The notes under the pieces: generated by a model
Database searches by the model: none
What the model was told of the DNA's origin: nothing
The model's input: only the letters and a program-made list of their open reading frames with translations
NCBI GenBank assembly: GCA_965233665.1
Contig: CBDDTG010000032.1
Location: forward strand, 17,695-81,694
DNA length: 64,000 nt
Origin: Bacterioplanes sp965233665
GTDB lineage: Bacteria > Pseudomonadota > Gammaproteobacteria > Pseudomonadales > Oceanobacteraceae
Direction: 5' to 3'
Shown here: positions 53,710 through 61,627 of the stretch, in pieces
Layout of the letters: every line of letters starts with the position of its first letter
Position numbering within the stretch: the first letter of the stretch is position 1
Made by a program: the position numbers and the translations under genes

Positions 53710-54547
53710 TCTTTTCTTAAAGATTTAGACCTCTACTCTTTTTTAGATCTTCCTGTAGATAAGCGCTGATTGCATTAGCCTTGGTCGCGGTCCGAAATGT
53801 CGGCCGATGTCTTTTTACGACCCCCTTCGCTACAACCACTATCTATTCCTAGAAGCATTTTTCACCTCCTAACCCTATGCCCTCCTTGAGGTTATCCTTC
53901 ACGCCGGGCGGACGAACGACTGAAAGCGTACATCGAGGCAGTTTCTGCCAGGCAAAAAGCAAACAAAAAAGCGCGGCTTACTTGCAGTAAGTGAGCAATT
54001 TTTGGCGCTCTTCAACGCAGCAGAAACAACGCAGATAGCTTTCAGCCTGCTTTGCGCTAAACAGGCCGTATTTCCCTCGTTGCCAATGCTGTGGTCGCCG
54101 CAACGCCAACAGCCTGCATCCCGGCAGAATATTGGCTGATGCTGCCATCCAGGCAGCCCCTGCGGGCACAGCCATTGCCAACTCAGGCGGCCTACTAAGG
54201 CGCGGATAACCAAGACGCGAGAGCGAGCAATCAGCTAAGACATGACTGGAGACTCAATGTAAAGGAATACTGTCTATGCAACCAGTATATTTCTTGGAGC
54301 AACAAAAAGCTGGCACGTTTTTCCGGTCGGCTTGCCTGTATTTTTCCAGAGTGGTAGCTTAAACGTTCGAAAAATGAGTGAGTTAGCTCATGAGTGCCTG
54401 AACTTTGAGGCGTGGATAGTAGGCAAACACGTTTTTCCAGCAGGAAATGTGGAAGAAAGGTAGACATCCAGCTGTAAATCAATGGCTTGGCATAGATATC
54501 TCGAATGGTTCTAGCTGGAAAAACAGGCAAGCACACTATTAAAACTG
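53710..54547. other. 838-bp region without a convincing gene, before the first cassette
   Basis: It holds the third tRNA-spacer repeat, the left copy of the 37-bp inverted repeat (53871), and sequence with frequent stops in most frames. Two minus-strand open frames of about 100 codons (53899-54213 and 54231-54536) have no recognisable domain and are not called genes. If an attI or an earlier attC exists, it should end at G54547, the point where the first cassette begins. I could not identify an integrase gene here. Confidence 0.5.
53871..53907 (+). repeat. Left copy of 37-bp inverted repeat framing the cassette block
   Basis: It begins AACCCTATGCCCTCC and ends CTTCACGCCGG. The reverse complement of 58686-58722 matches it at 36 of 37 positions; the one difference is C or G at position 10. 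The two copies face each other across about 4.8 kb. Confidence 0.85.
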
Positions 54548-54570
54548 TTACACCCTATTAAGAATTAGCT

Positions 54571-55086
54571 ATGAATAAGTCTGATAAGAAGCGACTAAGA
54601 AGAGAGCTGGAGGAAAAAACTGCTGTTGAATCAGCTCTCAATCGTGCTAGAAATGTTGGAGAAGATATTTCTATTCGAGGCATTGGCATATTAAAACTTA
54701 AGCTAATTGTCCAGCCTTCATTTGAGTTAGGCGAATCATGGGACTTTCGTGAAATTGACGATAAACTCAATGTGTATTTCACTCAAATAGATAGTCAAAA
54801 AGGCCTCTATCTTCCAGGTTATAAGATCGTTCAAGAAGGGCAAGGAATAGCAGCTGATATATTTGCTTTCCTAAAGAATCAACCTTTACCCTTAGTCTGT
54901 GTCACAGATAACACAGCATATTGTGACGGAACATCGTACAGTGTAAGTATTGAAAATGGGTTTGGAAGCATAGTTCGTATTTCGTGGGGTGAAAATACTC
55001 CTAAAGAATGGGGGCCTTTCGCTAAACTAATTGCAGACAGCATCGCCTCATTGAGGGCATGCAGTCTTAAAGAGTTCGAGGTGTAA
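54571..55086 (+). CDS. Cassette 1 protein, hypothetical
   Basis: A 171-residue protein of AT-rich composition, unlike the core genes. The N-terminus is charged and helical (KKRLRRELEEKTAVESAL), and the rest is probably alpha/beta. No family recognised. It lies in a cassette that starts TTACACC at 54548 and ends with an attC at 55080-55161. Integron cassettes often carry such orphan genes, many suspected of defence or toxin-antitoxin roles, but nothing here shows that. Confidence 0.7.
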   Translation: MNKSDKKRLRRELEEKTAVESALNRARNVGEDISIRGIGILKLKLIVQPSFELGESWDFREIDDKLNVYFTQIDSQKGLYLPGYKIVQEGQGIAADIFAFLKNQPLPLVCVTDNTAYCDGTSYSVSIENGFGSIVRISWGENTPKEWGPFAKLIADSIASLRACSLKEFEV

Positions 55087-55168
55087 CAAAGCTATGCATT
55101 TGACGCCAAAAAGCTTCGTTCGTTTCACTCACAACACTTTTTGTCGCAAATGATAGCGATGTTAGCTG
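55080..55168 (+). other. attC site of cassette 1
   Basis: R'' GGTGTAAC (55080-55087) is the exact complement of the G+TTACACC junction before the same cassette (54547-54554), as expected for an integrated cassette. The arms are imperfect palindromes: AAAGCTATG-CATTTG...CCAAAAAG pairs with CTTTTTGTCGCAAATGATAGC. Recombination point G^TT at 55161. The 23-nt central part is unpaired. Confidence 0.85.
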
Positions 55169-55181
55169 CACGGGAGGCAAC

Positions 55182-55799
55182 TTGGAGAAAAAGGGATTCC
55201 ACATAGCGCATGAAGCATCCTTAGTCGTTTCAGATGAATATACCGGATTACATGGTCGTGACGAGTACAATGCTGCTGTTGCTCACGTTTGCGATTTAAT
55301 ACGCGCATCATATTCCTTATTTATGAACGGTAGCTTCGCGCCTTCTCTCTTTTTATCCATCACGATATTTGAAGAAATCGCTAAGATAAAAGCAGGTCAC
55401 ATGCGTGCGTGGGGAGATGAGCGAGAAAAAGTAAAGCGTGGTAAAGATCCTCTTTTCCATCATGCCAAAAAGCACAAAATCTCAGTTGATCCTATTTACT
55501 TAATTGGTGATCGCATTGCAAACAGCATAGGTGCTGAAAGAGCAAAAGAGATATTTGAGGGTTATGAATCTGGTAAGTATTCATCGCTCAGAGAAGAGTC
55601 ACTGTATTTCGCACGCACAAATAAAGGGTTGCACATTCCTGCAAAGAGTATAGATCTGCGTTTGGCTGCGGAACATTTGCTGATCGCAATTGAAATTTAT
55701 AGCGATGAGTTTTGGGGTATGACTGCAGAAGCGTCTGAAATATGTGATACAACTGATGAATTATATTCGGAAGTCGAGGCTGCATTTAAAGGCAGCTAA
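55182..55799 (+). CDS. AbiV-like abortive-infection protein (cassette 2)
   Basis: A 205-residue helical protein. Residues 22-75 have the AbiV-type pattern: repeated helices with NAAVAHVCDLIRASYSLF, PSLFLSITIFEEIAKIKAGH (the EE-xx-K core) and later HHAKKHK. AbiV proteins abort phage infection by blocking translation. The TTG start is chosen for GGGAGG placed 4-5 nt upstream. It is cassette-borne: the cassette opens TTAGCTGC at 55162 and the R'' GCAGCTAAC overlaps its stop codon. The downstream attC half is destroyed by an IS3 element. Confidence 0.75.
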   Translation: MEKKGFHIAHEASLVVSDEYTGLHGRDEYNAAVAHVCDLIRASYSLFMNGSFAPSLFLSITIFEEIAKIKAGHMRAWGDEREKVKRGKDPLFHHAKKHKISVDPIYLIGDRIANSIGAERAKEIFEGYESGKYSSLREESLYFARTNKGLHIPAKSIDLRLAAEHLLIAIEIYSDEFWGMTAEASEICDTTDELYSEVEAAFKGS

Positions 55800-55819
55800 C
55801 AAGCAACTGCAGCGGATCA
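55792..55819 (+). other. attC of cassette 2, truncated by IS3
   Basis: R'' GCAGCTAAC (55792-55800) is the exact complement of GTTAGCTGC at the start of the cassette (55161-55169), 9 of 9 bases. About 19 bp of the left arm (AAGCAACTGCAGCGGATCA) remain before the IS3 end at 55820. The right arm is not found after the element. Confidence 0.8.
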
Positions 55820-55858
55820 TGATCTTGCCCCGATAAAACGGACACCAAAGTCAAACTG

Positions 55859-56236
55859 ATGAGGTGTCCAATGCCAAAATATACTCAGCCAAGAAAGACC
55901 TGGCAGTATTCAAATGAATTTAAAGTAAAAGCCGTTCAGCTAAGTCTGATTGAAGGGATTCAGGTCCAGGAAGTTGCCAATACACTCGACATCCATCCGT
56001 TTATGCTGTCACGATGGCGAAAAGAATACCGTGAAGGCAAGATCGTGGCAGATAAACGCAAGAAGTTAACCGAAGCTACCCGCAAGCAAGAGAAGGAAAT
56101 CTCAAAGGTTAAAAAGCTTGAGGCAGAGAATAAGAAACTGAAGCAGGAGCTTGATCTGCTAAAAAAGTGGCAACGGTTTCTTGCGGAGGAACATCAGCAA
56201 GATATCGATTCATCGAGAAGTTCGGACCAAGGCTAG
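55859..56236 (+). CDS. IS3 transposase, OrfA (DNA-binding subunit)
   Basis: A 125-residue protein with a helix-turn-helix of the IS3/IS150 type (SNEFKVKAVQLSLIEG, VANTLDIHPFMLSRWRKEYR) and a leucine-zipper-like coiled coil (EISKVKKLEAENKKLKQELD). It ends in frame after a slippery run A6G at 56161-56167, where a -1 shift makes the OrfAB transposase. Confidence 0.92.
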   Translation: MRCPMPKYTQPRKTWQYSNEFKVKAVQLSLIEGIQVQEVANTLDIHPFMLSRWRKEYREGKIVADKRKKLTEATRKQEKEISKVKKLEAENKKLKQELDLLKKWQRFLAEEHQQDIDSSRSSDQG

Positions 56237-57054
56237 GTATCAAGCGCACCTGTGAATGGCTCAGAGTATCTCGTAGTGGTTATTACTCCTGGCGTGATCG
56301 AGAACCCTCTGAACGCAAGCGGTCAGACATGAAGTTAAAGGTTCTCATACGGAATATCTCGGAGGAGAATGAAGGTCGATACGGAAGCCCAAGGGTCTGG
56401 AAGACCCTGTTAAAGCAGGGCTATCAGGTCAGTAGGAAGCGTGTGGCGCGACTGATGCAGGAGATGGGATTGATCGCTCGGGTAACTCAGGTAACGTATC
56501 GAGCGCCAGGACTTAGACGCTTTTTGGCATCAGGAGAGAATCTGCGCCCTGATGGCGCAGTTCCAGATAAGAAGAATCAGGTCTGGGTGGCTGATGTGAC
56601 CTACTTGAAAGTGAAAAAACAGTGGCATTACCTGTCGGTTATCATGGATCTCTATTCACGCCGAGTGGTTGGCTGGAGCCTTGATAGCAAAAGAACGACC
56701 GGAGTGACTCGCAGAACATTAATGAATGCGATACGCAAACGCGGTGCAACCGAAGGTCTTATGCTGCACACAGATCGTGGCGTCGAATATCGAGGATCGG
56801 AGTACCAGAGAGAGCTTCGAAAGTTGGGAATCGTGCATAGTCTGAGCAGGCCGGGAAAATGTACAGACAACGCACATATGGAATCATTTTTTCATTCAAT
56901 GAAAGCTGAGTTGATTCGCAATACGACGTTCGATTCAGCTGAGGATTTGAAGTATGCTTTGGCAAGATACATCAACAATTACTACAACCGGAAACGGCTG
57001 CATTCAGGAATCGGTTACTGTTCACCGATGGAATACGAGCGAATGGCAGCATGA
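56167..57054 (+). CDS. IS3 transposase, OrfB (DDE catalytic subunit)
   Basis: A 295-residue rve-type integrase. The DDE triad is visible: Asp in WVADVTYLKVKKQW, Asp in LMLHTDRGVEYRG and Glu in AHMESFFHSMKAEL. It is read by -1 frameshift from OrfA at A6G; the overlap of frames is 70 nt. It appears intact. Confidence 0.93.
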   Translation: MATVSCGGTSARYRFIEKFGPRLGIKRTCEWLRVSRSGYYSWRDREPSERKRSDMKLKVLIRNISEENEGRYGSPRVWKTLLKQGYQVSRKRVARLMQEMGLIARVTQVTYRAPGLRRFLASGENLRPDGAVPDKKNQVWVADVTYLKVKKQWHYLSVIMDLYSRRVVGWSLDSKRTTGVTRRTLMNAIRKRGATEGLMLHTDRGVEYRGSEYQRELRKLGIVHSLSRPGKCTDNAHMESFFHSMKAELIRNTTFDSAEDLKYALARYINNYYNRKRLHSGIGYCSPMEYERMAA

Positions 57055-57117
57055 AAATTAACGTGTCCGTTTTATCGGGGCAAGATCAGAGTTAGAAAAA
57101 TATATATATCGGACACA

Positions 57118-57984
57118 TTGGAATATTTGGATATCAAAGAAATTGGCAATATATTTCCTAATGTAAGAGAGTTGTGGTGTTACACGTGCTCTGGTATTGA
57201 ATTAAGCAAGTTTCAGAGCATATTCCCAGAATTGGATATATTAGGGCTGGCAATAAACTATGGTGATGTTAGAAGAAAACAGTTTATGGTTTTGCCTGAG
57301 CGAGAGAGACCCAGCTTTAAGTTTGACCTTGGAAAGCTTGAATATAATGATATTTCGAAGATTGTAGTAGGTAATCAATATAATTTTTCTTGTCAGGACT
57401 TAGGTTCTTGGTATAGAAAAATCAAACTTACCTATGATCTAGCAGATGGCTACTATTGGGGTGATCTCGATCACACAGATATTGATAGAAAGTTGGGTGG
57501 TAAATACTTTTACTGCTTTGGTGCATATTGGCAGAATTCGATTAATAAGCATATTGTTCGGGCTGAGGAGTATTACACGCAAAATAATCTTGAAATTTCT
57601 AAGAAAAAATATTTGGATGCACTCTTGCTCAATCCGTGGAGTTTAAAAGCGTTGAGCGGGTTATCACTGGTGAATTATAAACTTAGTGAAGCATGTGAAG
57701 GGTATTTGGTTGCTAGATCAGCAGAAAAACAGACTAATGGCTCTAAAGCTCTAATTTCTTCTCTGCATTTCAATGCCTATCTCAACCTGCGCAAACTTGG
57801 TCAAATCGAAAAGGCGAAAGAGTCGTTAACAAAATCTATTGAATTTAGGACGACAGAAGCGAAGTATAGGCTTTTATCCGAACTGAACTATCTACCACCT
57901 ATTCAGAAAGTTACATGCGACAATAGCTCTATGGTTGAAAGAATCAGAGATAATCTAACTAGAAATGTGAGTTTTGATATATAA
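57118..57984 (+). CDS. 5'-truncated cassette gene, LRR/TPR-like
   Basis: The frame is open upstream from this TTG through the IS3 right end, and no ribosome-binding site is seen. The gene has probably lost its 5' part to the IS3-linked deletion. The visible part starts with LRR-like text (FPNVRELWCYTC, FPELDILGLAI), and residues about 150-270 look like TPR helices (YLDALLLNPWSLKALSGLSL, QIEKAKESLTKSIEF). The gene ends with an R''-like AACATAAC. It is AT-rich and belongs to cassette 3. Confidence 0.55.
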   Translation: MEYLDIKEIGNIFPNVRELWCYTCSGIELSKFQSIFPELDILGLAINYGDVRRKQFMVLPERERPSFKFDLGKLEYNDISKIVVGNQYNFSCQDLGSWYRKIKLTYDLADGYYWGDLDHTDIDRKLGGKYFYCFGAYWQNSINKHIVRAEEYYTQNNLEISKKKYLDALLLNPWSLKALSGLSLVNYKLSEACEGYLVARSAEKQTNGSKALISSLHFNAYLNLRKLGQIEKAKESLTKSIEFRTTEAKYRLLSELNYLPPIQKVTCDNSSMVERIRDNLTRNVSFDI

Positions 57985-58140
57985 ACATAACAAGGCAACA
58001 ACAAACCGGACACCCATCCCAACTCCTAAGGCGAGTCGCTACCCCCTCGGTCTAGCGCCCAGGTTTTCCGCGCCTTCGCAGGCCACCGGAGTGGGTATCC
58101 TGCTAGTCCCAAAATTGTCTGCCCCTACACGGGGCTTTAG
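57984..58140 (+). repeat. Cassette-end repeat A (attC-like)
   Basis: It begins with AACATAACAAGGC, a good attC R''/L'' type sequence, and includes a 75-bp segment (58012-58085) that matches 58600-58672 at roughly three-quarters of positions. AAGGCG/CGCCTT and CGCTA/TAGCG can pair inside it. I could not find the right-hand R' site, so a complete attC is not shown. Confidence 0.5.
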
Positions 58141-58158
58141 CTATAGAGTGGTAGAATC

Positions 58159-58575
58159 ATGTATTGGGCGTATATCGGGCTTCACATAGTGCCGTTGTTA
58201 ATTGCAGCCGCTGCTTTTCGTTCTCGCAAGAGCCTTTCGACTCGAACAACCATCTGCATATGGTTTTTTGTTGTTACATACTCATTTTTTATGTATGGCG
58301 CTCTCGCAATGGATATGTATCTGGATTACGGGCTTCAAAAATTTGATCTCAATGGCGACGGGATTTTTTCTGGAAAAGAAATCACCCCAGAACTAAAGCT
58401 GGCAATGAAGAGAGCATCCTCAGATACAGGAAGAACCTTTGCTCCATTCACAGGACTAATAATATCGACAATTTTATCGGCAACACTATTTTTGACGATG
58501 AAAATCGGAGCTTTAGCCTATTCATGCCTACTAGCAAACTCAAGAAAAAACACAACACAGGACGGTACCTCTTAG
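58159..58575 (+). CDS. Small membrane protein with EF-hand-like loop
   Basis: A 138-residue protein with three membrane helices (about 5-20, 30-50, 95-120). Between the second and third is an EF-hand loop: DLNGDGIFSGKE (D-x-N-x-D-G-x-I-x3-E). It may sense Ca2+. It lies between two copies of the cassette-end repeat and is AT-rich, so it is probably another cassette gene. No family recognised. Confidence 0.65.
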   Translation: MYWAYIGLHIVPLLIAAAAFRSRKSLSTRTTICIWFFVVTYSFFMYGALAMDMYLDYGLQKFDLNGDGIFSGKEITPELKLAMKRASSDTGRTFAPFTGLIISTILSATLFLTMKIGALAYSCLLANSRKNTTQDGTS

Positions 58576-58586
58576 CACAGCGTCAA

Positions 58587-58685
58587 AACCAACAAGCCTG
58601 CCCCACCCCAGTCCCTAAGGCAAGTCGCTAAACCCTAGGTCTCGCACCCAGGTCTTCTGCGTCTTAGCAGGCCGCAATTGATCGT
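58587..58685 (+). repeat. Cassette-end repeat B (attC-like)
   Basis: It begins CCAACAAGCCTGCC and contains the second copy (58600-58672) of the repeated segment, with CTAAGGC and GTCTTAG able to pair. GCCTGC near the start is complementary to GCAGGC near the end. The following text ends GGCGTTA (58724-58730), which could be an R' site. Complete attC status is not proven. Confidence 0.5.
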
Positions 58686-58722
58686 CCGGCGTGAAGGATA
58701 ACCTCAAGGAGGCCATAGGGTT
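58686..58722 (-). repeat. Right copy of 37-bp inverted repeat framing the cassette block
   Basis: The minus strand reads AACCCTATGGCCTCC...CTTCACGCCGG and matches the left copy 53871-53907 at 36 of 37 bases. Confidence 0.85.
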
Positions 58723-58863
58723 TGGCGTTAAAAACCACTTCGGTTGGAATAATCAAGACACCCCATCTGAGCTATCAGTCGCAAACACCGCAAGGCGCGC
58801 AGCTTTAACCGAAAACCCCGTGCGTGGCCGGGCGAATCACTGCAACTTCGCAGCAGAAGTACT

Positions 58864-59307
58864 TTACGGCCGCTCATCTTTGGGCGAATCCATCACCACC
58901 ATGGTGGTGATGGATTGCACCACCGCACATTCGCCCAGCACGTCGGCGTGAAAACGCTTGTAGGCCACCAGGTCTTTGGCTTCCACACGCAGCAAGTATT
59001 CGTTCATACCAGTGATGTTGTGGCACTCGACTACTTCTTTGGCAAACTGCACATGCTGTTCAAAACTGAGCTGCGACTGCTTGGTATGGCTGTTTAAGCC
59101 AATGGCCACATAGGCAATAAAGCCTACGTCTAGCTGGCTTTTATCCAGCACCGCGCGATAGCCCTTGATGATCTTCTTGTGCTCTAAGTCTTGCACCCGA
59201 CGCAAGGTAGCCGATGGTGATAGCCCGACACGCTCGGCCAGTTCCACATTAGAGATACGCCCATCAATCTGAAGCTCTTGCAATATTATTTCGCTAAATT
59301 TATCCAT
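58864..59307 (-). CDS. Lrp/AsnC-family regulator
   Basis: A 147-residue regulator. The N-terminal HTH is ILQELQIDGRISNVELAERV and SPSATLRRVQDLEHKKII; the C-terminal RAM domain is FIAYVAIGL and EYLLRVEAKDL. It is divergent from a LysE-type exporter, the usual layout for Lrp-controlled amino-acid export. The start at 59307 opens the HTH. Confidence 0.9.
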   Translation of the reverse strand: MDKFSEIILQELQIDGRISNVELAERVGLSPSATLRRVQDLEHKKIIKGYRAVLDKSQLDVGFIAYVAIGLNSHTKQSQLSFEQHVQFAKEVVECHNITGMNEYLLRVEAKDLVAYKRFHADVLGECAVVQSITTMVVMDSPKDERP

Positions 59308-59414
59308 AACGACTTTTTGTTGTGATATCTGATCAAATTTTGCCCATATAAACACAAAATTGTGCCCGATTACGATTAATATTTCTGCATCCACTACCTA
59401 TCGAGAAAACCCCT

Positions 59415-59999
59415 ATGGATTTCACTGTATTCGGGTCGCTTCTGGCATTTGCCTTTGTTTCCACCTTTTCACCAGGCCCTAACAACATCATGCTGATGAC
59501 ATCCGGCGCCAATGTCGGCTTTCTCCGCACTGTGCCGCACATGCTGGGCATTACCTTTGGCTTTAGCATCATGGTGTTACTGGTTGGCATGGGCTTAACC
59601 GAGCTGTTTCAACGCTACCCCATCATTCAGCAAGGTCTGCAAATTCTCTGCACAATGTATTTGGTGTATCTGGCAATGAAAATCGCCCTTAGTCGTCCAT
59701 CGCAAGACAGTCACGAATACCAGCCGATGTCATTTATGGCGGCGGCGCTGTTTCAGTGGTTAAATCCAAAAGCGTGGTCAATGGCGTTAACTGCCGTCAG
59801 TGTGTTTAACCCGGATGCCAGCTGGCTACAGCTGGGCTTAATTGCTCTGGTGTTTGCTTTGGTCAATGTTCCTTCAGTCAGCGTTTGGACCGCCGCAGGC
59901 AAACAACTCAGCGAATGGATCCATCACCCGAGTTATGTGCGCTGGTTTAATGGCGCCATGGGAGTGCTATTGCTGCTGTCTGTATTACCCATGCTCTGA
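59415..59999 (+). CDS. LysE-family amino-acid exporter
   Basis: A 194-residue membrane protein with about six helices: FVSTFSPGPNNIMLMTSGAN is the LysE/RhtB signature, followed by FQWLNPKAWSMALTA. It exports amino acids or homoserine lactone-like compounds. The divergent Lrp gene is its likely regulator. Confidence 0.9.
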   Translation: MDFTVFGSLLAFAFVSTFSPGPNNIMLMTSGANVGFLRTVPHMLGITFGFSIMVLLVGMGLTELFQRYPIIQQGLQILCTMYLVYLAMKIALSRPSQDSHEYQPMSFMAAALFQWLNPKAWSMALTAVSVFNPDASWLQLGLIALVFALVNVPSVSVWTAAGKQLSEWIHHPSYVRWFNGAMGVLLLLSVLPML

Positions 60000-60241
60000 A
60001 CGAAAGCATTGTCCCAAAAAGAAGAAAGGACTTGCCGCTGTTATCGCTACCTAACTCGCCAACACTGGCAGTTGATTGCTATCATCCCCGCCCCAGCGAG
60101 TTTCTTACTGGGGTAACAAGCTTTGATCGCATCCGGTGACTGTCAGCGAAAGGCTGGAGTCCATCTGAGGCAGAGCGTAGGGCTTAAGGCGGAAGCCATA
60201 TTCAGACCACCCTCACCATCGAAAATCAGGAGACATGGTAG

Positions 60242-60694
60242 GTGTTAGAAATCAGAGAACCTAATCATAACGATTACGGCTGGATTACCATTGCCTTTAG
60301 CAAAGACTTCACCCGAGAAGTTTCCTACTGTCGTGATTCTGTTTTGGATTTGATTAATGCTCTTGACTCATTAAAAAGTGATAGCAACTTAGAGTACATC
60401 CTACTGTTTAGAGAGCCGGCTATTGAGGTTGTTGAGCTCTCAGTTTCTGGAACCGAGGCTCATATCAAAATATATGACCTAGGCTTTGAAAGCTCGGTGC
60501 CAGTCAACATTACACCTCTAAGCCTACTAGGATCTCACGTTCAAGGTTTGACTCCTAAGTTCGAGGCTGTATGCAACTTGGCTAGTTTGCGCTTATCTGT
60601 TTTACAGTCTCTCAGCTTAATTGACCCCACCTACTACGAAGAAGCATGGGGCCCTCCTTTCCCATCCAATGAGCTTCACCAACTCAGCAAATAA
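60242..60694 (+). CDS. Hypothetical protein of 150 residues
   Basis: Starts GTG after AGGAGA. Acidic and probably alpha/beta; no family recognised. It lies alone between two spacers. The 240-bp spacer before it has a CCCCAG/CTGGGG hairpin at about 60092-60114. Confidence 0.55.
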   Translation: MLEIREPNHNDYGWITIAFSKDFTREVSYCRDSVLDLINALDSLKSDSNLEYILLFREPAIEVVELSVSGTEAHIKIYDLGFESSVPVNITPLSLLGSHVQGLTPKFEAVCNLASLRLSVLQSLSLIDPTYYEEAWGPPFPSNELHQLSK

Positions 60695-60899
60695 AAGAGA
60701 AGATTACCACCCCAGAAGAGGTGGCTAGTCGTAATGTGAAACCATTCGGTAGTGCATAATAAACTATCGATTCCCTGCTACATCACGACTTTCAGCTAGC
60801 ACTGAAGAGATTAATTCCCACGAACAAAAACGGGATTGTTCCGTGCGATATCCCCTGGTTCTGATAGCATCGAGCCACAATCACAATAAGGCTCCTATT

Positions 60900-61619
60900 A
60901 TGCGCCCGATGTTCGAACAAATAGACACTTGCCACACCCCGATTGGCCAGATCACGTTGCGACGCCGGCGCATTCCCGCTCTGACAGACGACTACATTTA
61001 TGAAGTCAAACTCGGTGACGAGTTTTTGATGTCGAGCCTGTTTGTCAAAGCAGAAGAAGCCTTGGCCGAGCTGGGGCTGGCTGCATTAGAGGGGCAAAAT
61101 GCTGATGTCGTTGTCGGTGGTCTTGGTCTGGGCTATACCGCAGCCGCCGCCCTCAAGCATGAAAACGTGCAAGAACTGCTGGTGGTGGAATTATTAGAAC
61201 CCGTAATTGAGTGGCACCAAAATGAGGATGTTCCGCTAGGCGCGGTACTCAATGCCGATGCACGCAGCCGCTATGTGCAAGGTAGCTTTTTTGATTTAGC
61301 CAAAGGTGAGCCAGCAGGCTTTGATCCGCAGCAGCCTGGCCGGGTTTTCGATGCTATTTTACTTGATATCGACCACTCCCCCAGCACCCTACTCAACGCC
61401 AGCAATGCCTCTTTTTATCAGCCTGATACGCTCAGCGCCATGGCGAAGCAACTGCGCCAGCAGGGAGTGTTTGCTTTGTGGTCTAACGAGCCACCAGCGG
61501 AAGACTTTATCACCACGCTGGCGTCAGTGTTTACACAGGTAAAGACGCATATCATTCGTTTTTATAATCCTTTCCAAAATAATGAGGCCACAGCAACCGT
61601 GTATGTCGCAGTGAAGTAG
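60900..61619 (+). CDS. Spermidine-synthase-like SAM-dependent enzyme
   Basis: A 239-residue protein with VVVGGLGLGYTAAAAL (motif I), LLVVELLEPVIEWHQ and FDAILLDIDHSPSTLL, as in the spermidine synthase/PMT fold. The short form lacks parts of true SpeE, so substrate and reaction are unsure. The ATG at 60900 has AAGG upstream and opens the conserved region. Copy 3 of the 262-bp element starts 8 bp after its stop. Confidence 0.78.
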   Translation: MRPMFEQIDTCHTPIGQITLRRRRIPALTDDYIYEVKLGDEFLMSSLFVKAEEALAELGLAALEGQNADVVVGGLGLGYTAAAALKHENVQELLVVELLEPVIEWHQNEDVPLGAVLNADARSRYVQGSFFDLAKGEPAGFDPQQPGRVFDAILLDIDHSPSTLLNASNASFYQPDTLSAMAKQLRQQGVFALWSNEPPAEDFITTLASVFTQVKTHIIRFYNPFQNNEATATVYVAVK

Positions 61620-61627
61620 GGTCTTAG

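Larger units (their letters stand above)
55820..57088 (+). mobile_element. IS3-family insertion sequence, 1269 bp
   Basis: Perfect 26-bp terminal inverted repeats: TGATCTTGCCCCGATAAAAC plus GGACAC at the left and its complement at the right, with TG...CA ends. It carries two overlapping frames, orfA and orfB. No target duplication is present: TCA lies outside on the left, GAG on the right. A deletion next to the element is therefore likely. Confidence 0.93.

Noticed and set aside
53023..53805. CRISPR-like spacing of the tRNA-spacer repeats
   Set aside because: Only three copies at about 330-420 bp intervals with tRNA genes between. No CRISPR array was seen anywhere in the window.
53899..54213. 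104-residue minus-strand open frame and an overlapping 67-residue frame
   Set aside because: Unusual Trp/Cys-rich composition, as in a translated non-coding repeat, and no family recognised.
54231..54536. 101-residue minus-strand open frame before the cassettes
   Set aside because: No ribosome-binding site, no recognisable domain, and opposite in strand to the cassette genes.
56652..56965. Minus-strand open frames inside the IS3 orfB
   Set aside because: Antisense shadows of the transposase gene without their own start signals.
58691..58951. 86-residue open frame from the right 37-bp repeat into the Lrp gene
   Set aside because: The end is antisense to Lrp and the start is inside the repeat. 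The matching left copy hits a stop soon after.
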